The notes under the pieces were generated by a model. The model saw only the letters and a program-made list of their open reading frames with translations. It was not told the origin of the DNA and did no database searches. This document shows, piece after piece, positions 1-10,296 of a DNA stretch of 64,000 bases. This DNA is from Callipepla californica brunnescens (Eukaryota > Chordata > Aves > Galliformes > Odontophoridae), in NCBI GenBank assembly GCA_023055505.1, contig JALIRH010000040.1, forward strand, positions 1,437,001-1,501,000. The letters are read 5' to 3'. Numbering within the stretch: the first letter of the stretch is position 1; every line of letters starts with the position of its first letter. The position numbers and the translations under genes are program-made.

Positions 1-111
1 TGTTGTGTGCATTTTTGTTGATAAGTAGAAAAGCTTTGTTTCTTCTTTTGGAAACAAGTGGACCCTGAAGCACTATGAGATCATGGCTTTGAATTAATAA
101 TGTACTTTCAG

Positions 112-176
112 AGTTGTGAAGTTCTACAGGACCCAGCTGGATGCAATGCTCATTGCTGCTGACAAGTGGTTAAAAG
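112..176 (+). CDS. AADAT: AADAT internal coding exon (kynurenine/alpha-aminoadipate aminotransferase)
   Basis: This is an internal exon of a fold-type I, PLP-dependent aminotransferase. The enzyme acts in mitochondria on 2-aminoadipate (lysine breakdown) and on kynurenine (making kynurenate). The exon opens after a TGTACTTTCAG acceptor and ends before GTCAGT. Its first base completes a codon; the next 21 codons read VVKFYRTQLD...AADKWLK, and the last base is shared with the exon at 10870. The AADKWL block matches the human AADAT segment I recall, just before the GLAEW motif. Upstream exons lie outside the window, so the N-terminus and the PLP lysine are not visible. An AADAT-like paralogue cannot be excluded. 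Confidence 0.88.
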
Positions 177-639
177 GTCAGTCAGTGATACACAGCTAAG
201 ACTTCTTTTTTCTAGCTATTATCATCTTCATCTTCAAGAAAAATTGCTAAAGATCATATCTTGACCAAAGTGATAGGTGATCACTATGAGCAAATCAATG
301 CCATGAAAGATAAAGTTTAGGATGGATTATGGACAACTATGGTTGTCCTCCTTTTCTGGTGGGGGACAAGTTAATGATGATAAAATAAAGCTCACTACAT
401 TATCGCCATATATACCAACTTTACAGGCAGCACGTATTTCACTCCACTACATTCTTTTTATGCTTAAAATTCTTTAAAATCTCCATCTGAAGGTGTCAGT
501 GGCCTTAATATAAAAGAAAACATAAATATGATTAGTAGTGATGGCCATTTTGTCTGAACATAATTTCAGACATTCACTTTCGTGATTAATCACTGAAAAG
601 GCAAAGGGACCAGCACAAATGAGGAGATATGTTACAAAA
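177..639 (+). other. AADAT intron, 5' part without recognised features
   Basis: This is the start of a 10.7-kb AADAT intron. It is AT-rich and I see no coding exon, RNA gene or clear repeat before about 640. Confidence 0.5.
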
Positions 640-990
640 AGAAAGGAAATGAATGCTCACGCACCTCCAGGGGTCTAGGCTCATAGGGAAAAAACTCCAA
701 GAGAAGAGATCTCCAACAAGAGAACCTTCCTCAGCCCATAAACGAAGTCTAATTTCCTTCACCTATGCTTCCAGGGCTGATGGGTCTTTTCTCCAGGTGC
801 TCAGTCACAGGTTCACACCATGACTTAGCAGTCCCCATACACTCCACCCCTTTACAGCGTGAACCCCTGATTGAGTCAGCTGGAGGGTGAGCCTTTCCTA
901 ATACAGGGATCCAGTGCATGACAACGTTATTCACCTGTTGCAGTACAGGTTGACATAATATAAGATGATTGATTATCAGTTTGTGGTTGA
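640..990 (-). repeat. Dispersed repeat copy 1, probable ERV LTR/leader
   Basis: This stretch resembles 9190-9500. The core GATCTCCAACAAGAGAACC plus the following CTTCCTCAG is identical in both, and shorter matches lie around it (ATTACAAAAAG-like, CAGGTGCTCAGTCA, CTTCAC). On the minus strand both copies carry a splice-donor-like site. The neighbouring 9-kb copy abuts a minus-strand gag-like remnant, so an ERV LTR or 5' leader is the best guess. No TG...CA ends or target duplication could be fixed. Confidence 0.4.
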
Positions 991-1014
991 GGTTCATATT
1001 CTCTCAGGGTTCAG

Positions 1015-1788
1015 TGTAGTAAAGGACATATGGTTGGGGTCTGCTACAGGCCATCTGATCAGGAGGAGCCTGTTGATGAAGCCTTCTTGCTTCAGTTGCA
1101 GGAGGTGTTGTGTCTGTGGGCTCTTGTCCTGATGGGGGATTTTAACCACCCAGATATCTGCTGGGATCGTAGCACGGCAGATGGCAGACAATCCAGGAGA
1201 TTCCTGGAGCCTGTTGAGAATAACTTCATGGTCCAGCTACTAGATGGAGTGACCTGAGGTGAAGCCTTACTGGACCTGGTGCTCAACAATGTGAAGGAGA
1301 AAATTAGGTTAAGATTGGAGACAGCCTGGGCTGTAGTGATCATGCCCTGGTGGAATTCATGATATGGAGGAATGCAGTCTTGGAAAAAAGTAGAGTCAGG
1401 ACCCTGAACTTCAGGAGATCCTATCCAGCTACTCAAGGAACTGCTGGATAGGATCTCCTGGGAAACTGTCCTTAAGGGTGTAGGAATAGAACAGAGATGG
1501 CAGCTTTTTAGGGACACCCTTCTGCAAGCACAAGAGCTCTCCATACCCCAGCAGAAGAAATCAAGCAGAACCAGTGTGGCTGAGCAAGGACCTGCAGCTT
1601 GAGCTGAGGGAAAAGAGGGAAATGTATAGGAAGTGGAAGCAGGGTTGTGTAGCCTGGGAAGAATGCAGGGATGTTGTCTTCATATGCAGAGATAAAATCA
1701 GGAAAGTCAAGGCACAGATGGAGCTGAACTTGGCAAGGGATGTGAAAAATAACAAGAAGGGGTTCTACAGGTACATAAGCAGGAAGAA
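1015..1788 (+). mobile_element. CR1 LINE copy A, 5' segment (endonuclease region), interrupted by an ERV
   Basis: This is a decayed CR1 ORF2. Frames here read VGVCYRPSDQEEPVDEAF and then MGDFNHPDICW, the GDFN-containing block of the APE-type endonuclease of CR1 LINEs. Near 1735 comes a conserved [12 protein letters not shown] linker before the reverse transcriptase. Stops and frameshifts break the frame. At about 1788 the CR1 stops and minus-strand ERV sequence begins; CR1 resumes at 5364 at the next expected part of the protein (PLINEDGELASSDMGKAEVL). The ERV therefore inserted into this CR1. Confidence 0.85.
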
Positions 1789-2356
1789 ATTGTCTGGTAG
1801 TTCATTATATAGTGGGGCCTCTTTAGCACATGAGTCCTTCTCTGCTGGTGTTGTTCCAAACTTTTTACCTTCAGGCCAGTCCATGATGACCTCCAGGATT
1901 CCTGGATGACTGAGGTTCCTCATCCGAGCTTGCTGTGTAAACAGTGCAATCCACTTACTCCAGGTGGCATCAGTAGCATGATGCGTGGAAGGAACCTTTC
2001 CTTTGAACATCCAGTTCAGCACTGGCAGTCGAGGTGCCAGAAGGAGCTGAGTTTCAGTACAGATTACTTCGGAAGCAGCTTGAACCCCCTCGTATGTGGC
2101 TAAGATTTCCTTCTCAGTTGGAGTGTAGCGCTCCTCAGACCCCCTGTATGCTTGACTCCAGAACCCAAGGGGTCAGCCTTGGGTATCTCCAGAAGCTCTT
2201 TGCCACAAATTCCAAGTGGGACCTTCCTTTTCAGCAGCAGTGTAGAGGATGTTCTTTACATCCTATCCTGTCCGCACTGGCCCCAGGGCCACGGCACGGG
2301 CTATCTCCTGCTCAGTTTGCTCAAAAGCCTGCTGCTGCTCAGGGCCCCATACAAAA
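1789..2356 (-). pseudogene. ERV copy 1 RNase H-like remnant
   Basis: This is the downstream end of pol. On the minus strand a frame at about 2022-1790 has short RNase H/connection-like blocks such as HATDATWSKWIALFTQQ. Its last residues (FFLLMYL) already come from the flanking CR1, which marks the junction. No continuous frame joins it to the RT part. Assignment rests on position after the RT and on weak motif resemblance. Confidence 0.5.
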
Positions 2357-3262
2357 TCATTTTTCTTCCGTGTCACCCGAAAGAGGGCTCACAATGGGGC
2401 TGTAGTTTGGAACATGCATTCTCCAAAAGCCCTCTACACCCAGAAAAGCTTGGGTCTCTGTCTTACTGGTGGGTGGAGACATGGCAGTGATTTTGTTAAT
2501 CACATCTGTTGGGATGTGACAATGTCCATCTTGGCACTTTATACCTAGGAACTGGATTTCCTGTGCAGGCCCCTTCACTTTGTTTTGCTTAATAGCGAAG
2601 CCAGCTCGCAGGAGGATTTGGATTATTCTCTCCCCTTTCTCAAAAACTTCACCTGCTGTATTGCCCCACACAATGATATCATCCATGCATTGTAAGTGCT
2701 CGGGAGCACCACCCTGTTCCAATGCAGTCTGGATCAGCCCATGGCAAATGGTTGGGCTGTGCTTCCACCCCTGGGGCAAACGGTTCCAGGTGTACTGAAC
2801 TCCCCTCCAGGTGAAAGCAAACTGCGGCCTGCATTCTGTGGCCAGAGGAATTGAAAAGAAGGCATTGGCAGTGTCAGTGGTGGCATACCACTTGGCTGCT
2901 TTTGACTCCAGTTCTTACTGGAGTTGCAGCATGTCTGGCACAGCAGCACTCAGTGGGGGTGTGACTTCATTCAGGCCACGGTAATCTACTGTCAGCCTCC
3001 ATTCTCCACTGGCTTTACGCACTGGCCATATGGGGCTATTAAACGGGGAGTGAGTTTTGCTGATCTCTCCCTGGCTCTCTATTTGACGGATCAGGTTATG
3101 AATGGGGAGCAAGGAATCCCTGTTAGTGCAGTACTGCCGTCTGTGCACTGTTTTTGTAGCAGTCGGTACCTGTTGCTCCTCCACTTGTAGCAACCCCACA
3201 ACAGATGGATCTTCTGACAGGCCAGGCAAAGCAGACAGCTGCTTAATGTTATTTGTGTCCAC
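2357..3262 (-). pseudogene. ERV copy 1 reverse transcriptase remnant
   Basis: Retroviral RT spread over three minus-strand frames. The upstream frame (3262-2915) has LIRQIESQGEI, SPFNSPIWPVRK, SGEWRLTVDYRGLNEVTPP, the fingers region of retroviral RT. The downstream frame (2779-2357) has the LPQGW-type block (MPQGWKHSPTICH), the active-site box CMDDIIVWG with MDD at 2679-2687, and FLGVEGFWRMHVPNYS of the connection region. Frame changes near 2930 and 2760 make it non-functional. RT copies genomic RNA to DNA in the retroviral life cycle; this copy cannot. Confidence 0.88.
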
Positions 3263-3280
3263 AGCAGCTATTCCAAAAGG

Positions 3281-3508
3281 TTATTGATACCCTTTGTGAT
3301 CCTTAAAATATCCTCTTTTGAGGTAATCAATACATGGAGCCCCTGGGCCAGTCACAATAGGATGTTTTTGACAGTCTTTACCAGTGAGGCTTATTTCAGC
3401 CTCCAACTTGGTCAGCTCTCGGGAACCCCCAGTCACCCCAGAAATATAGATTAATTCTGTCCCTTGGTAACTCAAGGGTGTTAGAGTGCACTGTGCACCA
3501 GTGTCCAC
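3281..3508 (-). pseudogene. ERV copy 1 aspartic protease remnant
   Basis: A 75-codon minus-strand frame begins MDTGAQCTLTPLS. DTGA is the catalytic motif of retroviral aspartic proteases. The frame sits just upstream of the RT in the reading direction, as expected for PR. It ends at a stop before the RT frame and lacks an intact link to it. Confidence 0.75.
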
Positions 3509-3610
3509 CAGTGCCTTATATTTTTGTGGTTCTGACGTGCCAGGCCATCAAATTGACACAGTCCAATACACACTATTATCTCTCTCCCCGACCTGGCTGG
3601 GGGACAGGGG

Positions 3611-4483
3611 CTATTGTGGCTGGCAGGTACCTCGCTCAGTTCTGAAGGAGTACTGTTCAGACAGGAGGGTGTCTCTTTCAGATTGGAGGGCGTCTTGCTT
3701 AGACTTAAGAACATCTTGTTGGGACTGAGGGTTGTTGAGTTCGGACTGGAGGGCATCTCTTTTGGTCTGGAGGGCATCTTTCTCAAACAGGAAAGTGTCT
3801 TGCTCGGTCTGAAGGGTGTCCATGTTGGATTGGAGAGCATCTCGATTGGACTGGAGGCTGTCTAAATTGGACTTAAGAGTCTGTTTGTCAGCTAAAAGAC
3901 TGTCCCGTTCGGCTTGGAGACTCTCTCGCTCTATTTCAGAAACTCTATGCCTCTCTTGGATAGTACTGAATAAGGTCCAGTTGGCATAAGTTAAACCCCA
4001 AATACTTTGGGCCTCCTCAGATCTGTCTGAGCCACAACATCCCTGTCTCAAATACCTACTTAAATTCTCAGGATCTTGCAGGTGTTCAGGAGAAAAGTCC
4101 CATGATACTGGTGATGCCCATTTCTCTAAAGTCTCTCCTGCGTCCCCCCTCCAGACTCCCTGCCAGTCAGTATTTGCTGGCTCTGGGGAAGGTTTTCTCA
4201 AAATATAATAAATACAGATACTGATTAAGAGTACATTCAGGGAGACTGTCACCACAATCATTGTGAGCATTGGATGGGCATTCAGAAAACACATAATGAA
4301 TTCAAAGGAGAGGCCAGGAGCCGGTTTAAAAATCACAAGTTCTGTAGAATTAACAACTCCATCTGGAGTTGCTCCCTCCGGAACTGAATGCCACATTGTA
4401 TATAAAAGCCAAGTAGGTATTTCCATCAGTGTTTTTAGTTTATCATATAGAAACGAAGCTCCATGGAGCAGACTGGCAAACAA
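3611..4483 (-). CDS. ERV copy 1 gag-position ORF, 290 codons, membrane segment plus coiled coil
   Basis: This is an uninterrupted 290-codon minus-strand ORF between the primer site and the protease, where gag should be. Residues about 1-70 are mixed and include an NST sequon at 45. Residues 72-95 are strongly hydrophobic (MLTMIVVTVS...ICIYYIL), a likely membrane segment, followed by a basic RKPS. Residues about 176-288 form a long run of 7-residue units of the type LQSxRDA/LQTExDT, predicted as coiled coil and encoded by 21-bp minisatellite-like repeats. I see no capsid major homology region or zinc knuckle. It could be a divergent gag or leader protein of the ERV; resemblance to coiled-coil proteins of avian ENS-1/ERNI-type elements is only a guess. 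Whether it is expressed is unknown. Confidence 0.55.
   Translation of the reverse strand: MFASLLHGASFLYDKLKTLMEIPTWLLYTMWHSVPEGATPDGVVNSTELVIFKPAPGLSFEFIMCFLNAHPMLTMIVVTVSLNVLLISICIYYILRKPSPEPANTDWQGVWRGDAGETLEKWASPVSWDFSPEHLQDPENLSRYLRQGCCGSDRSEEAQSIWGLTYANWTLFSTIQERHRVSEIERESLQAERDSLLADKQTLKSNLDSLQSNRDALQSNMDTLQTEQDTFLFEKDALQTKRDALQSELNNPQSQQDVLKSKQDALQSERDTLLSEQYSFRTERGTCQPQ
3655..3960 (-). repeat. 21-bp tandem repeat within the gag-position ORF
   Basis: Plus-strand text repeats motifs such as TTGGACTGGAGG, TCTGGAGGGCATCT and CTTGTTCGG-like pieces about every 21 bases. On the minus strand each unit encodes a 7-residue heptad (LQS-x-RDA-like). Copies have diverged, but the reading frame is kept across the block. 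Confidence 0.7.
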
Positions 4484-4766
4484 TTAAGTCCTAGTACGTT
4501 CTGAGCATTACAAGGGAAAAAACAATGAAATGCAGCCCCTTTAAGAGCAGTTTTAAAAGTGAAAGCATTTTTTTTATTTTTCTTTGCTAAAACAAGCTGG
4601 CAGCACCCAAAAAAGTTTATAAATATCCCAGAACAACCGGCAGTATGCCCAGACTTTAAGGTCGTTTTTTGCCCTACAACACCTGCAGTACAGATAAGCT
4701 TGCTAACAAGAGACAGAGATTCACTCTAAAAGTATGTCTCTGCCCGACTAAGGCAGCTGGTCGTGT

Positions 4767-4783
4767 GCCCCACGTTGGATGCC
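4767..4783 (-). other. ERV copy 1 primer-binding site, tRNA-Lys1,2-like
   Basis: The minus strand reads GGCATCCAACGTGGGGC. This differs at two positions from the tRNA-Lys1,2 primer site GGCGCCCAACGTGGGGC as I recall it. It lies six bases downstream of the inferred LTR end, as a primer-binding site should. Confidence 0.7.
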
Positions 4784-4789
4784 TAAAAT

Positions 4790-5363
4790 TGTCAACGGTT
4801 TACCGGGCTGGTTTGGCCCGGTTCCGCGACAATTGGTGCAGGGGACCCTCAGACCCACACACCAGGAAAGGGGAAGGGGGAAAGGGAAAAGGGAAGAGGG
4901 AAAAGGGAGATGGGCCTAGAAACAAAACAGCGGCAATGATCTGAGGAGGAAAGCTAATTTACTAAATAAGATAGCAGAAAGCAAAATAACACAATTTAAT
5001 ACAATATAATTGGAATTGAAGCTAATAAATAAAATGAGCAAGAGAGAGTGTCTGATAAACCGAAGGCCTTATGCTAACGCTGAGGGCGAGACGGCAGCGA
5101 GCACCCACTGCTGAGTTGATCCCCAACAAAAGAGCACGAGTCCCGTGACGGCAGACAGTTTTTATCTTTCCCTCTGAGCGGAAATGCGTAAAAATGCAAA
5201 GCATCACACAGTCCTCTGGGGAATGTAGTTCTTCTCTTCTGAGACAGGTATATCCATAACTATTGATGATCCATGGAGCTGGAGCATTAACTCTTGAACT
5301 CTTAATGCACTACATGATGTTATGATGTAGAATACCAATGCCAAAAATCATAAAACCATGACA
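4790..5363 (-). repeat. 5' LTR of ERV copy 1
   Basis: About 574 bp, reading TGTCATGG... to ...GTTGACA on the minus strand, so TG...CA. The terminal part resembles the LTRs of 48591-50659 (the ATTAACTC, TACATGATGTT-TGATGT, GAATACC-GCAT blocks). It abuts the primer site on one side and CR1 on the other. Confidence 0.75.
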
Positions 5364-6545
5364 CAGAACAAGGAGATTGTTCCCCCTCTGATTAATGAGG
5401 ATGGAGAACTGGCTTCCTCAGACATGGGAAAAGCTGAGGTGCTCAGTACAAGCCTCGCCTCCATCTTCATTGGTGGCCAGGCTCCCTGTGACTGCCACTA
5501 CCCTGATCCTCTAAGTGTGGATGAGAGGAGTGGATTCTGTCCCACTGTAACAGTGGAACAAGTCTGAGACTTCCTCATGAAACTGAATGTAAGTTCATGG
5601 GGCTGGATTATATGGATCTAGTGATTCTGAGAGAGATGGTTGATGTGGTTGCCAAGCCACTGTCTGTATTTGAAAAATCATGTCTGTCAGGTGAAATCCT
5701 CAGTGACTGGAAAAAGGGAAATATTACACCTGTTTTTAAGGTGAAAGGATGACCCAGGGAAACAGGCCGGTGAGCCTCACCTCTGTGACTGGGAAGATCA
5801 TGGAGCAGATCCTCCTGGATACCATGTTAAGGCACGTCCAAGACAAAGAGGTGATCTGAGACAGCCAGCTTGGCTTCACCACAGGCAGATCTTGCCTGAC
5901 CAAACTGGTGGCCTTCTATGATAGAGTGATGGCATTGCTGGACAGGGGAGGTGTGACAGATGCCATTTGTCAGGACTTCTGCAAAGCCTTTGATGTGGTC
6001 CCTCACCACATTCTTCTCCCTAAATTGGAGAGGTACGGTATTAAAAATGCACCTCTAGTACTGTGTTCAGTTTTGGGCCCCACACTGCAGAAGAGAGATT
6101 GAAGCCCTGAAACATGTCTAGACAAGGGCAGTGAAGCTGATGAGGGGTCTGGAACACATGCCTCACGAGGAAAAGCTGAAAGAGGTGGGACTGTTCAGTC
6201 TAGAAAAGAGGAGGCAGAGGGTTGACCTTATTGCTCTCTATAACTACCTGAAGGGAGGTTGTAGTGAGCTGGGGGGTTGGCTTTTTCACTCTTTCAATAG
6301 GAATAGGAGGAATGGCTTCAAGTTGCACCAAGGTAAATTCAGACTGGATGCTAGGAAATACTTATTCCCTGAAAGAGTGGTCAGGTGCTGGAATGGGCTG
6401 CCCAGGGAAGTGATGGAGTCACTGACCTTGGAAGTATTTAAGGAATGTTTAAAAATTGTGCCGAGGAGCATGGTTTAGAGAGAATTGTGATAGTTTTATC
6501 TTGTAGATCTTTTCCAACCTTGGTGATTCTATGATTCTGTGATTG
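5364..6545 (+). mobile_element. CR1 copy A continued, internally deleted, with 3' tail
   Basis: CR1 resumes after the ERV. It begins with the pre-RT block (LINEDGELASSDMGKAEVLSTSLASIF) and decayed RT including [21 protein letters not shown] (motif A region). At about 6050 it jumps to the late block resembling [12 protein letters not shown], so roughly 0.6 kb including the FADD active site is missing. It continues with the C-terminal ORF2 region ([23 protein letters not shown]) and ends in the 3' UTR with GATTCTATGATTCTGTGATT near 6540. Confidence 0.85.
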
Positions 6546-7600
6546 TTCAGTGGATTAGGAACTGGTTGGCTGATCACAGCCAAAGGGTTGTGATCAACAG
6601 TTGTATGTCTGGGTGGAGGCCGATGATGAGTGGTGTCTCCAAGCATCAGTCTTGGGACCAGTGCTCTTCAACATCTTCATCAATGACATAGATGGAATTG
6701 AGTGCACCCTCAGCAGGTTTGCAGAAAACACCACTGAGCAATGCCATAGATACATTGAAGGAATGGGAAGCCATCCAAGGGGACCTGGACAAGCTGGAGT
6801 AGGCGGTCCACGTGAACCTAATGAGGTTAATTCAGTAATGCCAAGTGCAAGATGCTGCACTTGGGTTAGGGCAGTCCCGGATATTTATACAGTTGGGGGA
6901 CAAACTGGAGTACAGCCCTGCAGAGAAAGACTTGTAAGTCCTGGTGGACAAGAAGCTGGACATGAGTCATCAGTCCACACTTGCAGCCCAGAGGGCCAAC
7001 TATATCCCAGGCTGCATTAAAAAGGGGTGGCCAGCAGGGAGAGGAAGGTGATTGTCCCCCTCTACTCAGCTCTTGTGAGGCTCCATCTGGAGTACTGTGT
7101 CCAGATCTGGGGCCCCCAGCACAAGAAAGACACAGCTCTTGGAATATGTCCAGAAGAGAGGCACTAAGATTATCAGAGGGCTGGAGCACATCTCCTATGA
7201 GGAAAGGTTGAGGGAACTGGGCTTATTTAGCTTGGAGAAGGCTCCAGGGAGACCTCACTGTGCCCTTCCAATACTCTAGTATTGGAGTGTATAAACAGGA
7301 GGGGGAACAACAAGGTTTGATAGTGATAGGACAAGCAGGAATGGTTTTAAACTAAGATGGGGGAGATTTAGGTTAGATATTAGGAGGAAGTTTTTCACTC
7401 AGAGTGTGGTGATGCACTGTAACAGGTTGCCCAGAAAGGTTATGGATGCCCCATCCCTGGAGATATTCAAGGCCAGGCTGGATGTGGCTCTGGGCTGCCT
7501 GGTCAGGTGGTTGGTGACCCTGCCCATGGCAGTGGGTAGAAACTAGATGTTCTTTGAGGTCCTTTTTCAACCCAGGCCATTCTATGATTCTATGAACTTT
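6546..7600 (+). mobile_element. CR1 copy B, RT middle to 3' end
   Basis: A second CR1 starts immediately after the tail of copy A. It begins at the RT block WIRNWLADHSQRVV-like, runs through PVLFNIFINDIDGIECTLSRFAENT (a degenerate form of the RT active-site region), the C-terminal [33 protein letters not shown] block, and ends with GGCCATTCTATGATTCTATG near 7595. Frames are broken throughout. Confidence 0.85.
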
Positions 7601-9185
7601 CTCCTGTAAGGTCATGTCTGCACTGGAAAATCTTACTGCTATAAATGACTCAGACATAGTGGTCCAAGGCTTTTTCCTTTTACTGGGGGCCAGGAAATCT
7701 TCTATGTTCCGTGTTATTGATATTTTTTCAGTAATTCTCACTCCCGTCCTTTTGGGGTGCTTTTGAAATTTTTGATTGTTCTCCAACTGCCTCCACAGCT
7801 AGAAAAGGACATGATTGGGCTGGTGATCAATTTAAAAAAAAAAAAAACTGAACTCCAGCCCAGATTAAATCATTGAACAGTTGTTTTTGGCATACCCATA
7901 TGGATCCCAATCAAGGAGTCCACAGGGTGGATATCCTGATATTAGTTATTGGGAAGACCTTGGCCCCTTCCAATGTTCGAATACTGTACCTGGTCCTAAG
8001 GTGCTCCATTTTCCCCAAATCAGCTGCTAGCTGGGCAGCTTGCTGGACAACAGCCTCAGAGGCCTCCAGAGGGTTCAATATGGATACAGACATACCATAA
8101 TATTGGGAGGGTGGTGACACACAACAACAAGTTGCCCTGGGAGGTTGTGGATGACCATCCCTGGAGGCATTCAAGGCAAGGCTAGATGAGACTCTGGGCT
8201 GCCTGGTCTGGTTGTTGGTGACCCTGCCCACAGTAGGGGAGTTGAAACTAGATGTTTTTAGAGGTCCTTTTTCAACCCAGGCCATTCTGTGATTCTATAA
8301 TCTTAGTGTAAGGACAGGGTGCGAGGTTATGGATGCAAGTTTGGAAACCTCTGGTCCATTGACCTCAACACTCTCCATCCCCATGTCCCACAACTGAAGT
8401 AACCAAGAGGGTACGCTTCCTCTTGTTTTTTGTCCAAATTGTTGGACTACGCCCATTAATTCAGAAGCCATAGAAGGACAAGCTCTAGCATGCGAATAAG
8501 TTTAGGCAGGGGGTTATTGATTGGAGGCATCCTTCCTGGTCTGTCTTGAATCCTTTTGTTTTTTTTGTGTGACTGTGGGTTGGAACTCAAAAGGATCTAC
8601 TTCAAGTGGGCCTTTGAGATCAGATCTTGATTTTTTTTTTTCATTTGGAGTACTCGGATCCACTAATTCAGGTACCTGGGTATTCTCCAAGGCACTATTT
8701 CAAATTTATTTTACAGGGATAATCAAAGTTAGTTTGGTTTTTTCCTGGTTCTTTTTTTTTTTTTTTTTTTTTTTCTCCTGTTAATACACTAAGTTGTTGC
8801 TCTGGTTTCTCAATGCAGTTGTATAGTAATTGGTTTTCATTCTCAAGGGTGTTATTTGAGAGTTCTACTCAATTTAATACATTCAATAGGGCCATGTTAC
8901 AGTGGAAGCAGCCAGTTAATCCTTCTTTGTGATTAGATCTTCTTCTAACCCACAGAAATACTCCACCAAGTGGAATGGGGATTGAAGGAGGATATTCCTG
9001 CTATCCTGCAAGGGACCCCACTTTTCAACTGTAACTGCAAGTCCATAAATACGGGGATCTGAGAAATCCTGGGATACATTCTAGCAGTTTTACCCAGAGG
9101 AGCAACAGTCTCCCCCTTAACCCATTTAAAGACGTTCTAAAGAAAAGCCATTGTTCTGATATTTTGGCCTGCCTGGCTTGCCAAA
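7601..9185 (-). pseudogene. gag-like ERV remnant (minus strand), carrying a CR1 insertion
   Basis: On the minus strand this region has short gag-like frames. A matrix-like frame near 8470-8310 begins MASELMGVVQQFGQ, and a second frame near 8100-7910 contains LEASEAVVQQAAQLAADLGK. They are separated by the CR1 tail at 8101-8302 and would otherwise be adjacent. Downstream frames (7786-7600) are less clear. A poly-T run at 8752-8773 and many stops show decay. The family could not be named, and domain assignment is tentative. Confidence 0.5.
8101..8302 (+). mobile_element. CR1 copy C, 3' end inserted in the gag-like remnant
   Basis: A short CR1 3' end with GTTGTGGATGACCATCCCTG, GGCTGCCTGGTCTGGTTG and the tail CCATTCTGTGATTCTATAAT. 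ATAAT at about 8097-8101 and again at about 8298-8302 may be a target-site duplication. Confidence 0.8.
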
Positions 9186-9189
9186 TGTA

Positions 9190-9504
9190 AAGTCAAATGG
9201 ATCACGGCAAACAAGAAAACATTACAAAAAGGAACGAAAGGAATACTTACCTGTCTCCAAGGATCTACGCACACAGGAAAAACTCCACAAAGAAGGGATC
9301 TCCAACAAGAGAACCTTCCTCAGTGGCAGTCAGCCCTTAAATGAGGTCTTGAATTGCCTTCACGTGTGCTCCCAAGGTGGGCTGGGATTTTCCTTCAGGT
9401 GCTCAGTCAGTTGTTCAGGCAGTCTCCATAAAAGCACAGAGCACAGAATGAAACTGATCAACAACAATGGGATTAGAGTTAATGGCTATTATCACTCCTT
9501 TTAG
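9190..9504 (-). repeat. Dispersed repeat copy 2, probable ERV LTR/leader
   Basis: Partner of the repeat at 640-990 (shared core near 9298-9326). On the minus strand it contains GGAGACAGGTAAGTATTCC, a strong splice-donor match, and it lies on the 5' side of the gag-like remnant, so an ERV 5' leader or LTR is likely. Right end unclear. Confidence 0.4.
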
Positions 9505-9860
9505 TCAGTTTGCAGTAGAAACAGCAATAATTATTTAAGAACTACCCACCATCCTGAGATACTTCTCTGGGACTTGTGTACCATATGGTCATCAGTGTAC
9601 TTGCTATTACTAATTTCCAGATTTTATATAAGAATTCTTTCTTCTTTTTCTACGTAGATCTGAATGACTATGTATTGTTGGCACTTTTTGTCTCAAATCC
9701 CTAAATATCTATACAACATGATAGCTCAGGGTTACCTTAGAGTGCACTGGGAGAATATACTCATATATAGAAGACTATCAAGTCTTCTTACTAGCAGAGA
9801 ATAGTCTATTGTAGTAGTAGGTGCTATATTAGTATGGAAAACTGACAAATTCTATTTTTG
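9505..9860 (+). other. AADAT intron, no recognised feature
   Basis: AT-rich unique-looking sequence. I see no exon, RNA gene or clear repeat. Confidence 0.4.
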
Positions 9861-10296
9861 TAGAATCACAGAATGGCTTAGGTTGGAAGAGAACTTAAAT
9901 ATCATCCGTTTCTACTCTCCTAAAGCAGGCAGGGTGATCAGTTCCTAAATTAAGCACCAGATCAGGCTCCACAGGGCCCCATACAGCCTGGCGCTGAAGA
10001 TCTCTAGGGATGGGGCACCCACAGCCTCTCAGGGCAGCCTATGCATCACCACTCCCCAGGTAAAACATTTCTGGCAAATGTCTAATCTGAATATCCCCTC
10101 TTTTAGTTTAAAACTGTTCCTCCCTGTCCTTTCACAACCTGCTCGTGAAAATTCAGTCTCCCTCTTGTTCATAAGCTCTCTTTTAAGTATTTGAAGGCCA
10201 CAATGAGGTCCCCACAAAGCCTTCTCTTCTCCATGCTGAATAAACCCAGCTGCCTCAGCCTGTCTTTGAAGGAGAGGTGCTCAAGCCCTCTGTAAA
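9861..10296 (-). mobile_element. CR1 copy D, 3' end (minus strand)
   Basis: Starts AGAATCACAGAATGGCTTAG, the reverse complement of the CR1 3' tail. It runs through GGGCACCCACAGCCTCTC, CCTGTCCTTTCACAACC and TGAGGTCCCCACAAAGCC to the C-terminal ORF2 region near 10290. A truncated 3' fragment. Confidence 0.88.

Larger units (their letters stand above)
1789..5363 (-). mobile_element. ERV copy 1: LTR-gag position-PR-RT-RNase H, 3' truncated, nested in CR1
   Basis: This is a minus-strand endogenous retrovirus. Reading from high to low coordinates it shows an LTR (4790-5363), a tRNA-Lys-like primer site (4767-4783), a gag-position ORF (3611-4483), a protease with DTGA, a reverse transcriptase with an MDD box and an RNase H-like stretch. 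It then ends abruptly at about 1789 with no integrase, env or 3' LTR. The pol part has frameshifts and stops, so this is a dead copy. Its LTR is related to those of the element at 48591-50659. It lies in an AADAT intron, antisense to the gene. The family name (bird ERV, class unclear) cannot be fixed by eye. Confidence 0.85.
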
